Made by a program: the position numbers and the translations under genes. Shown piece by piece: positions 1 to 10,103 of a stretch of DNA of 64,000 bases. This DNA comes from Crambe crambe (taxonomy: Eukaryota > Porifera > Demospongiae > Poecilosclerida > Crambeidae): contig OZ004585.1 in NCBI GenBank assembly GCA_963924555.1, positions 8,944,556-9,008,555 of the forward strand, given 5' to 3'. The number at the start of each line of letters is the position of its first letter. Position 1 is the stretch's first letter. Below the pieces are notes generated by a model. That model made no database searches, was not told the DNA's origin, and worked only from the letters and a program-made list of their open reading frames with translations.

Positions 1-108
1 ACCATTTCACTTGTGGTTTCATTAGTGGATTCACTGGTAGCCATAACCATTTCACTTGTGGTTTCATTAGTGGATTCACTGGTAGCCGTAACCATTTCAC
101 TTGTGGTT
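1..108 (-). repeat. 45-bp coding tandem repeat
   Basis: There are about two and a half copies of a 45-base unit containing GGATTCACTGGTAGCC. The unit length is a multiple of three, so copy-number change keeps the reading frame. The same unit occurs about six times at 40005-40290. Confidence 0.9.
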
Positions 109-191
109 TCATCACTGTTAACCTCACTCACTTCACTCCATGAGTTGTGATTATTATTCTTGAAGATAGTACCTTTAATAAAAATAGACAT
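1..191 (-). CDS. 5' exon of an array receptor-like pseudokinase gene, runs off the window
   Basis: This is the reverse-strand exon that opens with Met-Ser-Ile-Phe and continues into a Ser/Thr/Glu-rich repeat (core EMVTATSES, 15-residue period). It matches the exon at 39990-40375 almost base for base, and there the exon splices to a transmembrane exon and two SLOB/PXK-like domains. The rest of this copy must lie to the left of base 1. An acceptor-like CTTCTAGCAG precedes the ATG, so an upstream exon with a signal peptide is possible but I cannot identify one. The repeat is probably extracellular and mucin-like; this is inference from composition and from the position outside the membrane helix in the complete copy. 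Confidence 0.6.
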   Translation of the reverse strand, partial: MSIFIKGTIFKNNNHNSWSEVSEVNSDETTSEMVTATSESTNETTSEMVMATSESTNETTSEM

Positions 192-233
192 CTGCTAGAA
201 GATATACCACATAGCTAGTGGGAAATTTTGGTA

Positions 234-234
<1 letters not shown>

Positions 235-291
<57 letters not shown>
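235..291. repeat. (AC)n microsatellite
   Basis: This is an uninterrupted AC dinucleotide tract. The duplicated locus has an equivalent but interrupted tract at 40420-40490. Confidence 0.95.
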
Positions 292-292
<1 letters not shown>

Positions 293-299
293 GTAGTAA

Positions 300-2773
300 T
301 GTTCTGCTCTAGCACTTTACACATCTCATTATTTACTATTCTTCAAAACTTGTTGTTTATCATAATTATGCCCTTGAGAGAAAAAAATATGTGGTTGTGG
401 GTGTTTAGGTAAGCCATGAGGTCATGTGGCCAGACATGGCAGCTCCACTAAAAAAATTGTACTAGCTATACAAACTTTCAATGTGAGTTTGTATCTCTGA
501 GTTAATATCATGCACAATAGAGAGTTTACATATATAGTTACAACTCCATAGTACAACTATGAATAAGTAAGTGTCTTTGTGGCTATTACAGTGAATTGCA
601 AGTTGGTTGTCCAATGCAAGATGCTAAATCTAAAAATAGCTGTACAAACTTGAAGCTGTTCCTGAATAGACGTGTGGCTTTTCCTCAATAGATGCAAGTT
701 TCAATTTGCACTTTACATTTGGACAACCAACTTGCAATTCAACACTCTATACAAAATAATCTCCAAGAGAGGACAAACCTCTCTACAAAGGACAAAATGC
801 TGGGTCCATAATTCAGAGGTTCCACTGTAGACCATAATTATATGTGAGAGGAAGGGAAAGTGTTGTGTACACTTTGAGTTGTTTTATCAAGAATGTATCA
901 TCGTGGGTGTATTCCAGGTGGGCTGGTATAGACATCGAGACTAAGCTAGCTATGGCACTAAAAGTTGCTATCTGAGACTGAGAACATGCAAGTAGCTAAC
1001 AAACAATGTATTTGCTGTGCCCCCTACTGGTTATGGCTATAGATATTGAGTCTCTGCTATGATTGCCTGTCTTTTTCCCATGAGGAGTTAGATAGCCCTA
1101 GACTGTACCATATGTCACACATTGTAGCTATAGAGGTTACTAGATAGGTAGGATCAATTGAACGTCCGTGGAAATTTCCGACTTGCTGAGTAGCAAAACT
1201 GAGCATGGCTCCATAGGAAATCTTACATAAATGCCGAAAAATAACACCCAGTGTTATTTTTTTATAACAGTGCATGCATAGGATGCTACTTTTATGATGT
1301 TAATGTATACAAAGTGATATGTAGCTATGGGAAGTCTATATAGTAGCTTTAATTTCTTCCTTTTAAATGGATTCTCAAAGAAAACTTGTTCATCTTCCTT
1401 CCATTAGCTACCAGTTGTGAATGATGGAAGCAAGTAAGGATCAACATCAAGGAACCAGTACAAGACTAGTAGAAGTAATGTTGGAGTTGACAGTAGCGAC
1501 TATTGACTCAAAAATATTACTTTTAGCTTTTAAATTAACACCTGGTATTATGGGGTGTCATGATCCTGTAGTATGCCTACTGGTGATAGGGTTCTACTTC
1601 AGCATCTACAGTATGTTAAATAATCAGATATAATTATCACAGATTAGCTTGCAAAGCTTCTGTTGATGAACAACGCTGTCTACAAGAGTGCTCCATTGTA
1701 CTAAACTCGTATCTTTCTACCACTCAATCAGTCATCTCTGTGGACATTCAATTGACCACGCCTATCAAAACAACTATTCATATGTGCAGGCATAGAGAAC
1801 TCGAACTTTAACTTAGTACAGACAATTGACCTTTCTCTCCTCCGACTATCTGTTGATCCCTTGACAGGTCCAGATAATCAGGACAGCAGGCCAGTTCTTC
1901 ATGTATGTATTCTCAAATACTAGGTCGGTAGCTCTAGCCCTATGTCCTATGCCCTAGGTAGTCTATCCCTAGCCCTACCTGTACGCTTTTGTCCATAGGT
2001 GTAGGGAAGCTGTAGCAGTACTAGTGATATCACTGTGATCGTCCACAACATTACTGCCTCTCGAGCCATCTTATTTGGGACCTCCCATGCTCAGCTGGTA
2101 ATGAATATTCGAGTATGGTGACTGACTCCTGGTAATGAGCGTCATTGCATTGCAGCCTAGCTAGTTGTGGATTAGTCTCGCAAGCCAGAAGGATGCCAGG
2201 GGAAGGCCTGCGGTGAGGAAGGTATCTGCACTGTAGAAGGACTGGAATACTAGACTGGAGATTGGACTAGTGCTGTGATGACAAGAGTTGGGGGGAGGTC
2301 GAGTACCCTGGAAAGTTTTGGCAGGATTATCATGTTCATTCAGTAATCGAGAGCTGTTATAGCTGCCATGGATTATAAAATTATAGCTAGCTGACAGTAA
2401 TCATATCCAGATCTTCGATATAGCACTCTGTTCCTGCACCAATCAGATATCTCTGTTATAGGAATCTCAATAGCAGACTCTGAAATTGTTCCTTTGTTAG
2501 CATTTCATATATTATTGATTGCAGTCATCTTAGCTATCTACTTATCACTTTACAGTCAGTGTAGCTGTAGGTGTAGGAATGCAATTTCATCCCATTGGAG
2601 GAGGTGCACTATAGAGGATTAAAGTTGGGGGGCATGTGCCCATGTAGTATATTGGGGCCCCCCAAAGTATATGAAAAGAAATAATTATGCAAGGTAAAGA
2701 GTATCTAGGTATAAATATATCACATAACACTTCAATGTTATGAGTTAGTTATGTAACTATAGCTACCATCTCT
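300..2773. other. intergenic block duplicated at about 41740-44065
   Basis: I see no convincing gene here. Most of the block recurs, with a few percent difference and small indels, at about 41740-44065, so it belongs to a segmental duplication. The copy at 40500-41720 carries an extra insertion that this block lacks. Around 1975-2090 there is a dispersed repeat shared with three other places. Around 2625-2670 there is a short G-rich/C-rich palindrome. The short open frame at 1421-1633 is also present in the duplicate, with frame-preserving differences only in part; I could not recognise a product. Confidence 0.6.
1975..2095. repeat. dispersed repeat, copy 1
   Basis: The segment around CGCTTTTGTCCATAGGTG followed by CACTGTGATCGTCCA recurs near 21630-21745, 43280-43385 and, degraded, at 49390-49465. 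The copies lie between array genes or at element edges. No inverted ends or coding capacity are visible, so the class is unknown. Confidence 0.6.
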
Positions 2774-5700
2774 TCAGGACTTTGGATGCAGAAGTGATTG
2801 AAACTTCTTCTTTGTTCTCTCTCCTGCTTCTTTGAGTTTTACATGTCATTTTGTCCGGAACTTATTAACAGTGTCATCTTGGTCTTGATGTTTCCCCTTT
2901 CTAACTTTCTCTCCTAGGAGATATTTAACCCTCACCGAGAGAGTTGAAGGTTGCAGCTGTAGAAGCATGAAGGTTAAAGTATTATTAGCTGCTCATCATG
3001 AATCACAACTCACCTGAATTAGGTTCTGTGGTATCAAAGGTAAAGAAGCAGACTTGAAGAATGGTAGCTCAAGAATCTGTAATGATATAGAAAAGATGAA
3101 ATATATAGCTAGAAGACAATCACTGTTTCATGCAACTTACCTCACTGATGCTATGGCTAGCAAATACATACTGCAGTGCTTCCTTTAACTCTGGTATTCT
3201 AATGGACTCATACTCTTCCTTTGATGGAGTCATAGTGGTGAGTTCTCTCATATAAATCATCTCATACAACACATGACCTGAAACAATCAATTGCAAGCAA
3301 ATACCAAATACCTTATACCAAACATGATGACATCTATAAACTCTTCTCCATGACTTGAGTATAGATCATAGCGATGTGTCCTGTATCCTAGCAATGTGTT
3401 CTCATATCCCCCTAGTCGACATATGTCCCTCTCCATAAAGATGTTCCCAGTGTGCACATGTCCAAGAGGGGGGAACCCCAGTCCACACAAGTACTCCATT
3501 GCCTGGTGAGGAATATGTGAATGAAGTGAGGGAGTTTTAGCTGCATTATGTTATTTACTGTTAGAATCTGATGGCTATAGCTTGCAATTTGTTGTGGAGT
3601 TAATGGATTTCGTCTTCCTCTTTTGATAGCAGTCATCTTACTCTCCCAACCATCCATAGGTTTAGTCTGGTAGATAAACTGTCAAAACTTGTGCTAACTA
3701 CAGTATTAGTTCCATCCTACCCTGTACATGACATCCCTGAGGGAGCCCTCTTCCTGCAGAGGGTAGAGCATGGAGACCAGGTGATGTCCATTCACCTTAC
3801 TGTACTCACACTTCACCAGTGGAAGGAGGAAGGGACACTGTACAATCATGTAATGTATCAATGCAAGCAGAAGTTGCAATATGTGTTATGAGCACACATA
3901 ATGCACACACCTGGGCAAGATTCTGAGTGAGTTCTGATAGAGCCTGAAAGGAAGTACTGAGATATATGGGACATGTCAGGGGTATCTCGGTCTATAAGAA
4001 TGGTAAGGTGTCATTAAAACATAAGTGTCATTATGAAATCATACAATAGTTTGCAGGTGAGTTGATCCTTCATCATCTTCTTTGATCATCCAGATTCTCT
4101 CACTCCTTTGTCCTATCATAAGAGATGTAGTCTAGCTATATACTAATAAATTTTGGGTAGTAACCAATTAATGTCACAAAAAATAAAGTGCAAACCTTAC
4201 CTATCTCAGATGTGGATGGTATTTGGGTATGAAGAAATGTCTCCTTAGCAGCTGTTATATTATCAGGTATCTTCCAGCTTTCAATTGGAGTAGGAACCAT
4301 TTTATCTCTCTTTACTTTCTTACTTGTTTTCTTTCCCCCCACTATGACATCTCTAACATGTTTAAGTAAATCTTTAGTTCCAGAAGATAAAGCCTAATTA
4401 TTATTAATTACAAAATAAAAATGGAAAGGATGAATGATTGAGCACTAACTTTAGGACTTGGCTGTTGAGTGGCCATGAATTGTGGAATACCTTCAATCTG
4501 AATAAAGAAACCTATAGGGGAGGTATCACTCTACAGTGTAGCATAAGTTACCTCTCTCATCAGAGCTACATAATCCTTCTTGGTTTTGCTGATAGCAAAG
4601 ACTCTTCTGAGAACTTCTCTCACTTCATCATCCACTTTCTGATAGTCCTCATCAGTAGGAAATACATGCCCAGGTTCAAACCCACATGCCATTTCAAATA
4701 TCACATGACCTGAAAAAGTGCCATCAGTATAATTATTATTCCAGTGGTACTTGCATGGATAAATTCCCACATTGCACTCACCAAACATAATTCCATCAAT
4801 CTGTCTCAAACAGTCTTCTTGCTCAATGTCTTTGTAAAGGCGTGTCCTGTATCCTAGCAACACATTCTCATAGTCTCCTAGTTTAATGCCCTCTTCAGTG
4901 ATGAAGATGTTTCCAGTGTGAACATGACCCAGTGGAGGGAAGCCAAGCTCATAAAGGTACAGAAATGTCTGCAATGCATATACCAAGTAGAAAAGAAAAC
5001 AAACAAAAAACAACAACAATAAAATAAAAAAAACAAAACATGAAACATGACGGTACAAGAACTATATTATAGCTACCTCTGACAGTTCTCTTCCATACTG
5101 AAATATTAGAGTTTGCTCAAGTGGGGTTTTTTCAGAATCCTTTCCGTATTTTTTTCCCAATCCAATGTAGGATCACACTATTAGGTATGTGTAATGTGCA
5201 TACATTTATACTACATATGATATAACAGAATTAGTACCTACTGAGTACCTTGTTTAGTTTATCTCTCAGTGAGCCATCCTTTCTGAAAGGTTGGACAATA
5301 AACACATAAAGACTTTTAGATCCCATATAGGATGGATGTGAGGATGCTATAAGATTGCTAGATATAATACTTAGAAGAGGACAGCCATACCCTAACCTGT
5401 CCAATTTTCTTCAGTATCTCAAACATAAGGTCAGTTATTGTAGTGTCAAGTTCAAATGGACATTTCTTTGATATTGGAGCCTGCAATTTTAGTATAGTGT
5501 TTCAGTATGAATAGACATTAGCTAGCTATGTTATCTACGTACCTGAGTCACCAAAATTGGTGATTCATCCTTAATTAAGTGACCATCCTCTACGCCAATA
5601 TTTCTGTAACCTGGATCCTGCCACATTACATGAATGAGATTAGCTTGTTAACCTGAGTCTAGGCACATATGATGTAATAGCTCACTGACTATTATGACTC

Positions 5701-6450
5701 ACCTAAGAAAGAAATCTGAATATTTCTAGCTTCTTTATAGTCTCCAGATTCCAAAAAGAATTCATAGAAATTCTTCTCAGCTTGGCCTATAGACAATTTA
5801 GCACATGGTACATGCAGAGAAGTCATAATTTACATTTTCCTTTTTTTATTTCAGCTTTCTTTCTGTTTCTTCTATTAATTGGCAATGAGTCCAACAATAA
5901 ACGAAATTCTTCATTATCTCATATCCCACTGAACCTGGAAGTAAAACATAATGACCACATGGAACTGTTTAAAAGTTATTCACAAGGGACAATCAAATCT
6001 CAAGGCCAGCATAATAATAGACTACTACTTCACTATAATTTGTACCTGTCTCAATACGCTGATAATGTAACGAATCTAAAAAATGATTTAAAAATAATAA
6101 AAAATAAGGAGTAATTTACGACTGCGGCAATGATGACATCTTTTACTGTGACAACATCTGCAATGGCAGCAAGAATGAAGTCCTGTACAATGACATAAGC
6201 AGCAAATCACCACCACCAGCACTACCTGCACCATCAGCATAGCTACAACTGCTACACCACCTATAGCATAACACTACAGGAAGAATTATAATAAAGAAAT
6301 AAATACTGCAGATCTAATCTATACTTGTTCCATACAATTGACTATTAGTTAGATTGATCATATCATGACTGCATACCTTTGGGTCTACATGATACCATAC
6401 TTCATCACAAAGTACTGATTCATTAATCCGACAAAAGTCCATTCAGTGAA
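2774..6450 (-). pseudogene. array receptor-like double SLOB/PXK pseudokinase, decayed copy
   Basis: The exons follow the order of the complete copy at 35330-40375. They comprise a start-proximal exon (DFCRINESVLCDEVW, near 6376-6445), a transmembrane exon (near 6180-6290), and the first kinase-like domain (about 4550-5790, with GFPPLGHVHTGN and GDYENVLLGY). A linker exon (4195-4395) and the second domain (about 3014-3850, with GFPPLGHVHTGN and GGYENTLLGY) follow. Three lesions suggest decay. The repeat-bearing ectodomain exon is missing, because homology breaks just upstream of the Met. One base appears to be lost in an A-run near 5150. A TGA at 2846-2848 removes about 26 residues of the basic tail that other copies keep to 2774. 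A second-domain exon also lacks several codons near 3165. These conclusions come from comparison with paralogues in the window only. Confidence 0.65.
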
Positions 6451-6539
6451 ATCAAGGTAGCTAGCTATTGCTGTAGTGAATTAAGTGTCTTTGCACACTA
6501 CCATACCATACTCAATCTGATTATGCAGTTATTAATAAT

Positions 6540-7891
6540 TATGGACTTTGTTCCTTTGATAACAGCATCCTCACCTCTACAAGAAGATCGAGTTTCACTA
6601 TGACCAGGAATCTCATCAGATACTGGCAATTCAACCACACGCGGAGAAAGGCTCTCTCAGAGATCGTCTGCAGGGAATTGTAAGTTTTGTCCAGCTAAGC
6701 TTTGTAAGTTTTATCCTTTAATTTGCTCTCTTTCACCTCCCATGAATGCAGAAAGACCCACTGGCTGATTGGTCCAGAAGACGACACAGCACAAGCAATC
6801 CTTTGGGCATCAACAAAATCGCTCTCTATGGAAGACAAATCCTTGAAGTGAGTATCGATATCATTGCTTCACTTTGTTATATAATTCTTGCTCCTCCCAC
6901 TATGTATACCCCTAGGCTATTAAATTCTTGTATGAGCAGGGTTTTCCTCCTCTGGGACACATCCACGTGGGGAACATCTTTGTTGGGGTGGGGGGCAAAG
7001 GTGGGAAGGACGTGTGTTTGCTTGGAGGATATGAAAACACACTGCTGGGCTTCCAACCAAGTCACAGAGTCTTTGCCTACAAGGAGTTCCTCCTCCATTG
7101 ACTTAATGATGTTTGGTAAGTGTACATGTTGGAGTGAGTTACACAGCAGAGCTAGTTACTATCACTATCAATAAACTGGTCCGTATGAGAATTGAGGTCC
7201 TCTGACAAAGGACAATCTAAAAATATCATAGATCATATGATATTTGAGACGAGTACGGGAAGAGAGTTGGAGAATGAACTGCCTCAGGAAGGTGAGTATG
7301 AACTGTTGACCGGAAACAAGAAGAGCATTGTGGAGCTGCTCAAGTTCATCTTTGAAGTTGGCCATGGTGTCCACCATGATGCCATGCCACACCAAAGTGC
7401 ACTCCAAAAGGTAGCTAGAGCCAACTAGCCAGGTAGTTAGTCTGGTGAACCATCCCCGGCCACTTCTGCAGCACTGGATATATTGCATCACCTTCCACGT
7501 GCTGGTGATGCAATACATCCAGTGCTGCGGAAGTGGCCGGGGATGGTTCACCAGACTACCAGGTAATTATATCCTTATCAGATATAGCATAGCTAATAAT
7601 ATCATATTACTCATGCCATTATCTTTTTTCAGGTCATAGAACACGATTTTTTTGGGAATGTGGTATATGAAGCATTTGATAGTGAACATCAGGTAACTAT
7701 AATTAGCTATTCTTGTTAGCTAACTCTCTCTTATTGTGTATCAGGAGTTGGAAGACCCAATGAAACAGCTGCTTGTGAAGGTTACCAAGAGGAAACGCAA
7801 AGGCCATCAGCTAACTAGGGCATTAGGGAGAGTGAAGAAGGTTCCCAGTAGTGTCAAGAAACTTTACTCAGAGATGAAATCAGTTCTATGA
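6540..7891 (+). pseudogene. plus-strand single-domain SLOB/PXK-like gene, frameshifted
   Basis: This is a relative of the minus-strand array genes with only one kinase-like domain. The exons read as follows: ALYGRQILE (to 6848); GFPPLGHIHVGNIF with LLGGYENTLLGF (about 6914-7112); HMIFETSTGRELE (about 7226-7410); FGNVVYEAFD (about 7634-7691); and a Lys-rich last exon ending at TGA 7889-7891. In the catalytic-loop exon the frame that reads LGGYENTLLGF reaches a stop at FLLH, while SIDLMMFG, expected next in the family, lies one frame over near 7095. The gene therefore looks broken by a small indel. It lies head to head with the minus-strand copy ending near 6450. Two more degraded copies exist at 34087-35052 and 62835-63817. 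The HRD and DFG motifs are absent, as in the whole family. Confidence 0.65.
7439..7557. repeat. near-perfect 54-bp inverted repeat (hairpin), 11-nt loop
   Basis: The arms 7439-7492 and 7504-7557 are reverse complements with two mismatches, around a loop TTCCACGTGCT. The segment lies between two exons of the plus-strand pseudokinase copy and is absent at the matching place in the two other copies (near 34735 and 63490), so it was inserted or formed only here. Confidence 0.9.
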
Positions 7892-8377
7892 GATGCTCTG
7901 CAGCAAGACATAGTTAGCTATACTGTTGATTATTGATTACAGCTATCTATAGTCACATGTGTCCTGATCCTTCATAGTGTACCCAAATGGCAGAGATATC
8001 AAAATGAATAATTTTCTTTATTTTAGGTGCAATGAAAAAACAACAAAAAAAAATAATAATAAAAACAAAAACCAAAAAAACACCCAAATAACAATTATTC
8101 ATTTTGATTGCTCCATATAGTGTAAATACAGTTGGTCATACTTTATGAATGTTTCACATGATACTTGTGTCATAGCATGCACACTAGCTATATTTTTGTA
8201 CTATGCATGGATGTGGATGTGATGGATGCTTCTTTTGATGCTTCTTTTAGTTTTACATGTCCTTTTGCGCTGAGGGTTAATACTTTGTGCTTTTCATATT
8301 ATCTAGGGAGGTGTGGCTCCTCTAGCCAGCTAGCTAATGGCAATGTAGTGAGAGTAGCTTTTTTTCCTTCACTTCAG
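7892..8377. other. intergenic spacer between convergent genes
   Basis: No gene is visible. The spacer contains an A-rich tract (about 8030-8090) flanked by short inverted sequences (AAAATGAATAATT near 8001 and AATTATTCATTTT near 8095). This looks like a small remnant of an insertion. Confidence 0.5.
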
Positions 8378-9440
8378 TTATATATTACTATGAAGTGATT
8401 GAAGCATCCATCCTGCTTCTTTGAGTTTTACATGTCCTTTTGTCCTGAACTCATTAAAAGTGTCATCTTGGTCTCGATATTTCCCCTTCTTAACTTTCTC
8501 TAGGAGATATTTAACCCTCGCTGAAGGTTGCAGCTGTAGAAGCATGAAGATTAAGTATCGTTACTTATCATGAATCATAACTCACTTGAATTGGGTTCTG
8601 TGGTGTTACAGGTAAAGAAGCAGACTTGAAGAATGGTAGCTCAAGAATCTGTCATGATATAGAAAGGACCAAATAGTTTAAAATGATCACTGTTGCATGC
8701 AACTTACCTCACTAATGCTATGGCTAAATCCATCAGCAAATACATACTGCAATGCTTCCTTTAACTCTGGTACTTCAATGGAGTCATACTCTTCCTTTGA
8801 TGGAGTTAAAGTGGTGAGTTCTTTCATACAAATCATCTCATACAACACATGACCTGAACAAATAATCATTAACAATGCCAAGCAAGCTAGCTGCTTAATT
8901 AACTACCAAACATGATGACATCTATCAACTCTTCTCCACGACTTGAGTATAGATCATAGCGATGTGTCCTGTATCCTAGCAATGTGTTCTCATATCCCCC
9001 TAGTCGACACACGTCCCTCTCCACAAAGATGTTCCCAGTGTGCACATGTCCGAGAGGGGGAAATCCCAGTCCACGCAAGTACTCCATTGCCTGGTGAGGA
9101 ATATGTGAATGAAGTGAGGGAGTTTTAGCTACATTACATCACTTTACTGTTAGAATCTGGTGACCAAAGCTTGCAATTTGTTGTGGAGTTGGTGGATTTT
9201 GTCTTCCTCTTTTGATTGCAGTCATCTTACTCTCCCAACCATCCATAGGTTTAGTCTGGTAGATAAACTGTTATTAAACTTGTGCTAACTACAGGATTAG
9301 TACCATCCTACCCCATACATGACATCCCTGAGGGAGCCCTCTTCCTGAAGAGGGTAGAGCATGGAGACCAGGTGATATCCATTCATCTTCTCATACTCAC
9401 ACTCCACCAGTGGAAGGAGGAAGGGACACTGTACAATATC
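8378..9440 (-). CDS. 3' half (second kinase-like domain) of the array gene split by a transposon
   Basis: This is the downstream half of the gene whose upstream half is at 17786-20938; the 8.3-kb element 9494-17779 sits in the intron between them. The exons carry NGHHLVSM-like text in degraded form (about 9325-9435), LTPQQIASF-like text (about 9150-9265), MEYLRGLGFPPLGHVHTGN with RLGGYENTLLGYRTHRY (about 8905-9090), and GHVLYEMICMKELTTLTPSK (about 8705-8855). They also carry LPFFKSASLP (about 8595-8650) and a basic tail (8378-8545). The tail has lost some codons compared with the copy at 35330, so the last residues differ. Family knowledge: PXK/SLOB proteins have a kinase fold without the standard catalytic Asp residues. 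Confidence 0.65.
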
Positions 9441-9487
9441 AGTGCAAGCAATACACATGCTATGAGTTAATTACTACAATACATGCT

Positions 9488-9493
9488 GCATGT
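9488..9493. repeat. 6-bp target-site duplication GCATGT, left
   Basis: GCATGT here and at 17780-17785 flanks the inverted ends TATGGAAGCC and GGCTTCCATA. Confidence 0.85.
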
Positions 9494-10020
9494 TATGGAA
9501 GCCGAGAAGGGCAATTTCTAGCGATTTTGGGATCCGAAACGAAATTCCGAACTGAAGAACCTTCCGCAGTGAAAATTCCGAACTGAAGAACCCTCCGCAG
9601 TGAAAATTCCGAACTGAAAAACCTCCGAAACGAAAATTCCGAACTGAAGAATGAAATTCCGAACTGACGCCAGACTAATTCCGAACTGAAGAAAACTCCG
9701 CAGTGAAATTCCGAACTGAAGAACCCTCCGCAGTGAAAATTCCGAACTGAAAAACCTCCGAAACGAAAATTCCGAACTGAAGAATGAAATTCCGAACTGA
9801 CGCCAGACTAATTCCGAACTGAAGAAAACTCCGCAGTGAAATTCCGAACTGAAGAACCTTCCGAACTGAACCTCCGCAGTGAAAATTCCGAACTGAAGAA
9901 AACTCCGCAGTGAAATCCGAACTGAAGACCTTCCGAACTGAAAACCTTCGCAGTGAAAATTCCGAACTGAAGAAAACTCCTTCCGAACTAGCTGCACTGA
10001 AGAAAACTCGCGCGGATCGC
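9494..10020. repeat. left terminal and subterminal repeat array
   Basis: About 15 variants of ATTCCGAACTGAAGAA alternate with CCTCCGCAGTGAAA. The array is the inverted counterpart of 17262-17779. The long minus-strand frame through it is an artefact of the repeat period and is not a gene. Confidence 0.9.
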
Positions 10021-10103
10021 GCGCTGACATGACGTCACCTAATAGCTAACGATTAATACCAGTTTATCGCTGTGCGAACTTTGAAGTAAGCGTACTACTT
10101 GGA

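Noticed and set aside
218..412. Poly-(His-Thr) open frame
   Set aside because: It is translation of the AC microsatellite.
2085..2130. tRNA-like A box (GCTCAGCTGGTAAT) suggesting a tRNA gene or SINE
   Set aside because: No acceptor stem or proper B box could be paired, and the similar site at 49480 diverges; the support is insufficient.
3324..3500. Active protein kinase domain in the array genes
   Set aside because: The catalytic loop lacks the HRD Asp and the DFG motif is replaced by GGYEN or GDYEN in every copy, so I call them SLOB/PXK-type pseudokinases.
4531..5058. A single 175-residue protein running through the first kinase-like domain
   Set aside because: The frame reads through an intron (hydrophobic stretch at its start and a non-conserved segment near 4710-4790). 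Paralogues show separate exons there.
9518..10030. A 170-residue minus-strand open frame rich in SSEF and FGI
   Set aside because: It is the translation of the subterminal tandem repeats of the transposon; the same repeats at 17262-17779 do not keep an equivalent frame.
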